The translations under genes and the position numbers were made by a program. DNA of 32,840 nucleotides from assembly GCA_022572185.1 (NCBI GenBank), contig JACZWL010000037.1, positions 1 to 32,840 of the forward strand. Reading direction: 5' to 3'. Source of the DNA: Pseudomonadota bacterium (lineage in GTDB: Bacteria; Pseudomonadota; Gammaproteobacteria; Steroidobacterales; Woeseiaceae). The number at the start of each line of letters is the position of its first letter. Positions within the stretch are counted from its first letter, which is position 1. The notes beneath the pieces are model-generated. The model was not told where the DNA came from. It made no database searches and saw nothing but the letters and a program-made list of their open reading frames with translations. Positions 27,793 through 32,840 of this stretch are shown piece after piece.

Positions 27793-28371
27793 TCAATCGT
27801 CGTACACAACCCTCGACACCTTCTTGATCACAACCGGCACGATCGGAACGTCTTTCCTGAATTTGCCAGCCGGACCCGTTTGACTTGCCGCTATCTTGTC
27901 GACGACTTCCATACCCTCAATGACGTAACCAAACACGGCGTATCCCCAGCTCCCCGGACTGGGATCCAATCGTGTGTTATCGGCGATGTTGACAAAGAAC
28001 TGGGCACTGGCCGAATGGGGATCTGACGTTCTCGCCATCGCAATCGTGCCGTAGGTGTTACTCAGCCCATTGCCGGACTCGTTCGGAATCGTGTTGGCAG
28101 ATTTCCTGGCCTTGAGGTCGGGCGTGTAGCCGCCCCCCTGAATCATGAAGTCAGGTATCACGCGCTGAAAGATCGTGCCGTCGTAATGACCGCTGTCGAC
28201 CAGGGACAGAAAGTTTCGAACAGTCAGCGGGGCACGCTTGCCCTCCAGTTCGAGAACGAAGGTGCCTTGCGTCGTTTCAATTCTGACATGCGGGTGCGCA
28301 GGCACACTGTCCTCGCCGTATGCAACGCCCCAGGCGGAAAGAAACAGCAGCATCAATACGGAATTTTTCAT
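27793..28371 (-). CDS. ppiA: Periplasmic peptidyl-prolyl cis-trans isomerase (cyclophilin)
   Basis: 192-aa cyclophilin with a signal peptide (MKNSVLMLLFLSAWGVAYG), so periplasmic. Family motifs are VRIETTQGTFVLELEGKRAP, FLSLVDSGHYDGTIFQRVIPDFMIQGGG (active-site FxR), TIAMARTSDPHSASAQFFVN and YAVFGYVIEGMEVVDKI. The start is the ATG at 28371; the longer open frame upstream runs through the tRNA-Pro gene and is spurious. It is convergent with miaE, with a 35-bp gap containing a weak CGATTG/CAATCG hairpin. Confidence 0.94.
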   Translation of the reverse strand: MKNSVLMLLFLSAWGVAYGEDSVPAHPHVRIETTQGTFVLELEGKRAPLTVRNFLSLVDSGHYDGTIFQRVIPDFMIQGGGYTPDLKARKSANTIPNESGNGLSNTYGTIAMARTSDPHSASAQFFVNIADNTRLDPSPGSWGYAVFGYVIEGMEVVDKIAASQTGPAGKFRKDVPIVPVVIKKVSRVVYDD

Positions 28372-28416
28372 CACAGCTCCAGACGAAAGATGTTCTATGC
28401 CCCTATTAAACCAAAA

Positions 28417-28445
28417 TTGACTGATTTCGGGGGCGCCCGTATGAT
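28417..28445 (+). promoter_or_regulatory. Strong sigma-70 promoter of the tRNA cluster
   Basis: TTGACT (28417-28422) and TATGAT (28440-28445) are separated by exactly 17 bp and lie 55 bp before tRNA-Pro. The stretch after the -10 box (CGTGCCCCGCC) is very G+C rich, the discriminator type of stringently controlled stable-RNA promoters. Confidence 0.8.
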
Positions 28446-28499
28446 CGTGCCCCGCCAGGTCCGGCTTAGACCGAACTTGGGCGGGTCTGGATCTGGCAG

Positions 28500-28576
28500 C
28501 GGGGCATGGCGCAGTCTGGTAGCGCATCTGCTTTGGGAGCAGAGGGTCGGGGGTTCGAATCCCTCTGCCCCGACCA
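28500..28576 (+). tRNA. tRNA-Pro(UGG)
   Basis: 77-nt tRNA with encoded CCA. Acceptor CGGGGCA pairs with TGCCCCG; the anticodon loop TTTGGGA on stem TCTGC/GCAGA gives anticodon TGG; the T arm is GGGGGTTCGAATCCCTC. First gene of the cluster after the promoter. Confidence 0.97.
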
Positions 28577-28626
28577 GCCACTAGATCCGGCGTGTTTTTT
28601 TGTGAGGAGAATGCCTATAAATTGTT

Positions 28627-29097
28627 GCGCCCGTAGCTCAACTGGATAGAGCATCGGCCTTTAAATCATGGAGCCTGCATCGGGAAACAGAACCGATGCA
28701 GTGGACTGCACCGTAACGGGGAAACCTTAACAGGTAATGCTGATGGCAATCCCGTGGAAACCTGTGGTCGACCCGTACGTCAGTGTAGACTGCGCTCATG
28801 AAGCGGTTGCATCAGATGTTAGCAAAGGGTGACCTGGGAGTCTTGAAGGCTCAGATCGACTTATTCGAGCAAGTTTCGTTCGAATGCGACGCTGAGGGTA
28901 AAGGCCCCCAAGAATAGTCAGGCTAAGCGTGTTAATTTCGCTGCCGATTATCGTAGGGCTCCGTAGAGACTATACGTGCAGCGCCTGAGATGGCGAAGAG
29001 ATAGTCCAGACCACAAACCCGTGAACTTGGGGCCGCGAAAGCGGTAGTTGGTAAGCTAAGCCGAGGGTTGCAGGTTCGAGTCCTGCCGGGCGCGCCA
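28627..29097 (+). tRNA. tRNA-Arg(UCU), interrupted by a group I intron
   Basis: The 5' exon is 28627-28661 and the 3' exon 29056-29097. Joining them gives a 77-nt tRNA: acceptor GCGCCCG/CGGGCGC, D arm GCTC...GAGC, anticodon stem TCGGC/GCCGA with loop CTTCTAA (anticodon TCT), a 5-nt variable loop, T arm GCAGG-TTCGAGT-CCTGC, discriminator G and encoded CCA. The interruption falls between positions 34 and 35, inside the anticodon. All stems pair perfectly, so the gene looks functional after splicing. Confidence 0.95.
28662..29055 (+). ncRNA. Group I self-splicing intron in tRNA-Arg(UCU)
   Basis: A 394-nt intron with the group I core. The 5' exon ends in U and the intron ends in G, as the class requires. 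Helices that pair by eye: P2 28675-28683/28693-28701 (9 bp); P3 CTGCAC 28706-28711/GTGCAG 28976-28981; P4 ACGGG 28716-28720/CCCGT 28751-28755; P5 ACCT/AGGT around TAAC at 28724-28735; P7 GACTAT 28968-28973/ATAGTC 29001-29006 (guanosine site); P8 CGCC/GGCG 28982-28995; P9 CCGC-GAAA-GCGG 29033-29044. P1 is weaker: exon GGCCTT with GGAGCC near 28670, with one C-A mismatch and two G-U pairs. The P6 region (~28756-28960) is enlarged. No convincing homing endonuclease is present. It resembles the small tRNA-borne introns of bacteria (subgroup IC3) by architecture; the subgroup is inference. Confidence 0.93.
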
Positions 29098-29195
29098 AAT
29101 TTTCCCTCGATTTCCGAGCAAACGAAAATGGCTTTGAAAATTTATCTTGAGTGAAGCGACGAAAGCAGAGTTAAGATACAAACAAAAGAACCGAT

Positions 29196-29272
29196 GGTGG
29201 GCGTAGCTCAGTTGGTAGAGCCCCGGGTTGTGATCCCGGTCGTCGTGGGTTCGAGTCCCATCGTCCACCCCA
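29196..29272 (+). tRNA. tRNA-His(GUG)
   Basis: Acceptor GTGGGCG pairs with CGTCCAC (one G-U), with the extra 5' G (-1) at 29196 opposite discriminator C73, the identity mark of tRNA-His. Anticodon loop TTGTGAT on stem CCGGG/CCCGG gives GTG; the T arm is GTGGG-TTCGAGT-CCCAT; CCA is encoded. A possible separate promoter (TTGAGT ... TAAGAT, spacing about 19) lies in the 98-bp gap upstream but is weak. Confidence 0.96.
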
Positions 29273-29411
29273 ATCCACCCTGACTTGCTGATCGTGAGGT
29301 GACGGCAGGGGAGGATTGATCTTTAGTCCCGATAACAAATAATTGCGGGAGCAAATGCAAAAAAAGGCGCCAACAGGAACACGGCAACGGGCAAAAAGTA
29401 AAATGCAGAAG

Positions 29412-29480
29412 CGGTCCGACCGCCATGGATGGCGTGACTGCAGGTGTTGCATGAGCATTCGCCTGCCTGACGGGCGATAA
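29412..29480. repeat. Single copy of the dispersed two-hairpin repeat
   Basis: Within the 234-bp gap between tRNA-His and tRNA-Lys, GGTCCGACCGCCATGGATGG starts a copy of the unit seen in tandem at 12453-12639. It has the same CCGCCA/TGG(C)G stem, the GCAGGTGTTGCA(T/G)GAGCATTC loop and the end CCTGCCTGACGGGCGAT. The rest of this gap (29273-29411) shows no gene; part of it is A-rich. Confidence 0.82.
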
Positions 29481-29506
29481 GTAAATTGCGTGTCAACAGA
29501 AACGCT

Positions 29507-29583
29507 GGGCCTCTAGCTCAACCAGGCAGAGCAACGGACTCTTAATCCGCAGGTTCGGGGTTCGATTCCCCGGGGGCCCACCA
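29507..29583 (+). tRNA. tRNA-Lys(CUU)
   Basis: Acceptor GGGCCTC pairs with GGGGCCC (one U-G), and the D arm is GCTC...GAGC. The anticodon loop CTCTTAA gives anticodon CTT; the stem ACGGA/TCCGC has an A-C mismatch at 27-43. The T arm is CGGGG-TTCGATT-CCCCG, discriminator A, encoded CCA. Last gene of the cluster. Confidence 0.94.
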
Positions 29584-29592
29584 ATTCAGAGG

Positions 29593-29665
29593 GGGGCAGA
29601 CCACGTTTTTCGGCATGCCCCTGGACCTCAAGAGGCCGAAATTCCCCATAAACGTGGGCTGTCCC
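29593..29665. repeat. Imperfect inverted repeat, probable decayed small element
   Basis: GGGGCAGACCACGTTT (29593-29608) and AAACGTGGGCTGTCCC (29650-29665) match at 14 of 16 positions when inverted, just after tRNA-Lys. The GGGNCAGNCCACGTTT end resembles ends of small palindromic elements linked to IS/REP-type transposases (recollection, not searched). It could instead act as a terminator of the tRNA cluster, since a T run follows the left arm. Confidence 0.45.
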
Positions 29666-30136
29666 TATTAGTTTTCCAATCGTTTTCAAATCGTTTTCCA
29701 ACTCCGCCAGCCACCCGCGAAAGCCCGGAATTACATAACATCTGCCCATGTTGTGAACCCGGTCACACTGTCGACCAGAACTAGCCCCACAACTGCCATG
29801 GCGTTCACATCCGCAACGCCGCTAACTCTCTAATATTTCCAAAGTTATCGTGTCTCGCGAGGGGTAGGCGAGCCTGGAAATCGGCGACCCTGACGCAACG
29901 GCACTTTCGCGAATTAGCAACGGGTCGATGGGCGACCTGTTTTCGCGTGCGTTATTGGTGCGGAAATCAATAGTTTGAATACCATGATGGTGACTACCGC
30001 GAAGCTCAACAATGCGAGGCCGGGCCACAGCCACGGGCGCGCTGACAAGCACTGCGGCCGGAGGAAAGCTTCATGCGTCACCACGCACCACCAGGCGGGT
30101 GCCGGGAACCGAACTCATGACGATGAGGCATCGCCG
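29666..30136. other. Intergenic region without a convincing gene
   Basis: About 470 bp between the tRNA cluster and the surface-protein gene. It holds a short direct repeat around 29676-29700 (AATCGTTTTC twice). The surface-protein frame stays open back to ATG codons at 29984 and 29987, and there are two tiny ORFs at 30073-30140. No strong promoter or terminator was seen; the minus-strand open frames here have no recognisable content. Confidence 0.5.
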
Positions 30137-30140
30137 GTGA
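30073..30140 (+). CDS. Two overlapping mini-ORFs leading into the surface protein (possible leader peptides)
   Basis: ATG 30073 is preceded by a strong GGAGGAA ribosome site (30060-30066, 6 nt spacing) and encodes 15 residues, MRHHAPPGGCREPNS, ending TGA 30118. Its stop overlaps the next start (ATGA) of a 7-codon ORF, MTMRHRR, whose TGA at 30138 overlaps the GTG start of the surface protein (GTGA). The arrangement suits translational coupling. The first peptide carries Pro-Pro-Gly, a known EF-P-dependent stall motif. Expression is unproven, and a frameshift error in the assembly could also produce this layout. Confidence 0.35.
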
Positions 30141-32840
30141 ACAACGATGGCATCCATAAGCCAAATCTGGCGCTACTAGCCGCCCTCCTGGTCTTCGTGT
30201 TTGTCCCCGGGATCTCGGCGGCGGCCGGGAGCTGTGTAGCCGCTGATGGTGCGGCTTCCACTGGAACCACAGTCGGTGGTACCAGTATGACAATCTCACA
30301 CACGACCTCGGGCACGGAGCGCCTGATGCTGGTCGGCGTCTCCTTCGGCTTGGGCAGCGGGGAGTCCGTCAACGAGGTCAGGTACAACGGCGATCCCCTC
30401 AACTTTGAGGGTGCTATAAATGGCCCCGGCAACGACTCCCGGATCGAGATCTGGTCGCGGGTCGCGCCGGACACGGGCACGCACAACGTGGTGGTGACCC
30501 TCAGCGCCGGCACCCACGACGGCGCGACAGCCGGGGTGATGACCTTCACGGAGGTCCACCAGGCGACTCCCCTGGGAACCTTCGCGTCGAATGCGGGCGA
30601 TTCCATGAGCGCTTCCACGACGGTCAGCTCCGCTGTGGACGAGTTGGTCTTCGGTGTGGTGGCCGTGGACGACACCAGCGACCGCGACCTGGTCCCCGGG
30701 GCGGGTCAGTCGCCGGAGCGCTGGGATATTCATGCAGACTCGGCCAACGGCGGAGGTAGTACCGAGGCAGGTGCGCCCTCGGTCGTGACGTCGTGGAGTT
30801 GGAGCCCTGTTGCCGATGACTGGGCCATCGGTGGCATTTCGATCAAGCCGGCGGTGAGTTGCGGCACTTCCACCATCTCCGGGACCGTCTTCGAAGATGT
30901 GAATTACGGTGGCGGCGTGGGCCGGGATCTCGCGATTGCCAATGCCGATGCGCCAGCCTTCACGATTGAACGCGACGGGGTCACGGTCGAACTCTACGAT
31001 GCGGGCGGTAACTTCATTAGTAACACCACCACGGCGGGCGGTGGTGTCTACAGCTTTGCCGCTCTGACGCCGGCGAACTATACCGTGCGCGTGGTGAACA
31101 CGACGGTGACCTCCACGCGGGTGGGCTCCACGGGCGCCGAGGTGGCGGTGCAGACCTATCGTATTGATGGCGACGGCGAGCCGGTGGGCACCGGCGCGAA
31201 CAAGGTCGGCGGTGAGCAGCCGATCGATCGCGATTCGCCCGCGAACGATACGACCCAGACCCTGGCCGATCTGCAGGCCCTGGCGAATCAGTTCACCCAA
31301 TCGATCGTTACCGTTGATGCCAGCGGCGGTGATGTCACGGGGGTCGACTTCGGCTTTAACGTCGACAGCATTGTTAATACCAACAATGCGGATCAGGGCT
31401 CGCTGCGGCAGTTCATCCTGAACGCCAATCTGCTGACCGATAACGCCGCACTGGCGCAAAACGGGCGCACCGCCGGCGTTGAGAACTCCATCTTCATGAT
31501 CCCGGGGACGGGGGATGCCCTGGGCCGCCCGGCGGATCCGAACTACTCCGCCGCGCCCTTGAGCTACACCATCACGCCGACAGCGGTGCTGCCAACCATC
31601 ACCGATCCGGTGGTCCTGGACGGTACGACGCAAGCAGATTTTCCAGGCACACCGATCATCCTCCTGGACGGTAACGATCTGGCGGCAAGCGGCTTGACGC
31701 TCGGTGGGACCGCCGACGGCAGCACTATTCGCGGCTTCGTCATTCGCGATTTCGGCGCGAACGGCATCCTCCTGCAGGCGGGATCGGACGGCCACCTCGT
31801 CGCCGGCAATTACATCGGCCGACTGACGACCGCGGGCACAGGCGCCGGAGCTGGGGAGGAGAACGCTGGACGTGGCTTCGAGGTCCTCTCATCGAACAAC
31901 ACGATCGGTGGCACGACCGCCGCCGACCGCAATGTGATCTCGGGGAACACTGGTGAGGGCATGATCATCCGCTCCGGCGCGGCCAACAACATCGTGCGCG
32001 GTAACTACATTGGCGTCGCGGCAAACGGCACCAGCGCCCTCGGAAACAGCCAGGAGGGGATCCAGATCGACACGGGTTCGCCAGGCACGATCATCGGCGG
32101 CTCCGCGGCGGGTGCCGGGAACGTCATCGGCGCCAATGGTATTACGAGCGGCGCCGCCATTTCGATCGGCGGCGATAACAGCGACAACACCGTAGTGCAG
32201 GGCAACTTCATCGGCACCGACGCGACCGGCACGGTGAACCTGGGCAACCTTCGGTCGGGCGTCGAGGTTCGCGGCAACAGCGTGGCCGCGACCAGCCCGC
32301 TGAATACACTGATTGGCGGGACCAACGCGGGCGAAGGAAACACCATCCGGTTCAATGCGCTCGATGGCGTGCGCGTACGCAACGTCGCTGTGGACGTCCA
32401 CATCGTCGGCAATGCGATCGACCAGAATGGCCAGCTCGGTATCAACCTCTGGCCCGACGGCGCCAACGACAGCGTCACGGCAAACGACGCGCTCGATGCC
32501 GACGCGGGGTCGAACGATCTGTTGAACTTCCCGGTCATCACTGCGGCCAGCGAGAACGCGGGCACGGTCGGTGTCTACTTCGACCTCGATCTCATTGCCG
32601 GGGATTATCGGATCGAGTTCTTCACAAACCCCTCAGGCGCGGATCCCACCGGCAATGGCGAGGGGGAGGTTTATACCTCGTTCGTCGTTATGGCTCACAC
32701 CGGTTCCGGCGTCGAGTCTTTTTTCCACAGCTTTGCCGGTTCCGCCGGCGACATCATTACCGCCACGGCGACGGAGCAATTGGGCGGGCCGACTTATGCC
32801 TCGACGTCGGAGTTCTCGGCTGCATTTACGGCGACCGCAT
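30137..32840 (+). CDS. Large secreted surface protein (SdrD/Cna-B plus beta-helix), 5' part
   Basis: The frame is open from GTG 30137 to the window edge, 901 codons without a stop. GAGG 8 nt upstream supports this start. A signal peptide (KPNLALLAALLVFVFVPGISAAAG) leads into a beta-sandwich-like domain (~residues 30-235). An SdrD/Cna-B-like domain follows at ~240-330 (ISGTVFEDVNYGGG ... VTVELYDAGGNF ... YSFAALTPANYTVRV). Then comes a right-handed beta-helix with repeats such as GNYIGVAANGT, GNFIGTDATGT, NTIGGT and GNVIGANG, preceded by the family segment NADQGSLRQFILNANL. The protein is probably exported and attached or secreted; adhesion is only inferred. Several long minus-strand frames here are its shadows. 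Confidence 0.88.
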   Translation, partial: MNNDGIHKPNLALLAALLVFVFVPGISAAAGSCVAADGAASTGTTVGGTSMTISHTTSGTERLMLVGVSFGLGSGESVNEVRYNGDPLNFEGAINGPGNDSRIEIWSRVAPDTGTHNVVVTLSAGTHDGATAGVMTFTEVHQATPLGTFASNAGDSMSASTTVSSAVDELVFGVVAVDDTSDRDLVPGAGQSPERWDIHADSANGGGSTEAGAPSVVTSWSWSPVADDWAIGGISIKPAVSCGTSTISGTVFEDVNYGGGVGRDLAIANADAPAFTIERDGVTVELYDAGGNFISNTTTAGGGVYSFAALTPANYTVRVVNTTVTSTRVGSTGAEVAVQTYRIDGDGEPVGTGANKVGGEQPIDRDSPANDTTQTLADLQALANQFTQSIVTVDASGGDVTGVDFGFNVDSIVNTNNADQGSLRQFILNANLLTDNAALAQNGRTAGVENSIFMIPGTGDALGRPADPNYSAAPLSYTITPTAVLPTITDPVVLDGTTQADFPGTPIILLDGNDLAASGLTLGGTADGSTIRGFVIRDFGANGILLQAGSDGHLVAGNYIGRLTTAGTGAGAGEENAGRGFEVLSSNNTIGGTTAADRNVISGNTGEGMIIRSGAANNIVRGNYIGVAANGTSALGNSQEGIQIDTGSPGTIIGGSAAGAGNVIGANGITSGAAISIGGDNSDNTVVQGNFIGTDATGTVNLGNLRSGVEVRGNSVAATSPLNTLIGGTNAGEGNTIRFNALDGVRVRNVAVDVHIVGNAIDQNGQLGINLWPDGANDSVTANDALDADAGSNDLLNFPVITAASENAGTVGVYFDLDLIAGDYRIEFFTNPSGADPTGNGEGEVYTSFVVMAHTGSGVESFFHSFAGSAGDIITATATEQLGGPTYASTSEFSAAFTATA

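Noticed and set aside
28372-28581. N-terminal extension of the cyclophilin starting MAGRGRGIRTPDP
   Set aside because: It runs antisense through tRNA-Pro, a well-known source of false ORFs; ATG 28371 gives a proper signal peptide.
28627-28661. tRNA-Arg 5' half as a truncated pseudogene
   Set aside because: The matching 3' half is present 394 nt downstream with perfect stem complementarity, and the insert has a group I core.
28798-28917. 39-codon ORF inside the group I intron as a homing endonuclease
   Set aside because: Too short, no LAGLIDADG, GIY-YIG or HNH motif and no ribosome site.
29056-29749. Minus-strand frames such as MDDGTRTHDDRDHNPG and VGPRGIEPRTCGLRV
   Set aside because: They are antisense translations of tRNA-His, tRNA-Lys and flanks, typical spurious tRNA ORFs.
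29984-30136. Longer N-terminus of the surface protein from ATG 29984
   Set aside because: It would put about 50 polar residues before the signal peptide and lacks a ribosome site; GTG 30137 has GAGG at good spacing. Not fully excluded.
30296-31795. Long minus-strand open frame (499 codons) opposite the surface protein
   Set aside because: It is antisense to a plus-strand frame with signal peptide, Cna-B-like and beta-helix repeats; its translation is Arg/His-rich without recognisable domains.

Overview
The window reads as a chromosomal segment of a gammaproteobacterium, probably an uncultured or little-studied lineage related to the Pseudomonas/Chromatiales/Woeseiales side of the class. The main reason is gene order: asd-fimV-truA-accD-folC-dedD-cvpA-purF is the classic Pseudomonas-type arrangement, and FimV, FimX, EpmA/EF-P, MiaE and Sco/PCu(A)C are typical of this class. 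The exact lineage is inference; no rRNA or species marker is present.

Layout. (1) 1-3452 (+): the 3' part of parE and complete parC (topoisomerase IV). (2) 3528-8042 (-): a second FimV-like inner-membrane LysM protein, a perfect CRP/Vfr-type operator upstream of it, and a FimX-like REC-PAS-GGDEF-EAL protein whose catalytic motifs are all degenerate; together they look like a polar pilus/twitching module. (3) 8367-12419: efp (+) facing a tight five-gene minus-strand run, sco1-pcuC-psd-epmA-fRMsr, so the EF-P substrate lies beside its lysylation enzyme EpmA. (4) 12453-13841: prmB, flanked by a tandem two-hairpin repeat upstream and a 260-bp palindromic MITE-like element downstream. (5) 13850-25842 (+): aroC, asd, fimV, truA, a second MITE-like element where Pseudomonas has trpF, then accD, folC, dedD, cvpA, purF. 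(6) 25887-27757 (+): a degenerate receiver fused to a Ser/Thr kinase, overlapping miaE. (7) 27793-28371 (-): a periplasmic cyclophilin. (8) 28417-29583 (+): a strong promoter and a tRNA cluster Pro(UGG)-Arg(UCU)-His(GUG)-Lys(CUU). The Arg gene is split in its anticodon by a 394-nt group I intron. (9) 29584-30136: intergenic DNA with a decayed inverted-repeat remnant and a chain of tiny overlapping ORFs. (10) 30137-end (+): the start of a large secreted SdrD/Cna-B plus beta-helix surface protein that runs off the window.

The most notable observation is the group I intron. Its P2, P3, P4, P5, P7, P8 and P9 helices can all be drawn from the sequence, and precise removal restores a canonical 77-nt tRNA-Arg(UCU). 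Other items worth a look are the palindromic elements that end prmB and rewrite the TruA C-terminus, the missing trpF, the pseudo-receiver kinase coupled to miaE, and a Pro-Pro-Gly mini-ORF ahead of the surface protein.

Limits: all family assignments come from reading the translations; no database search or folding program was run.
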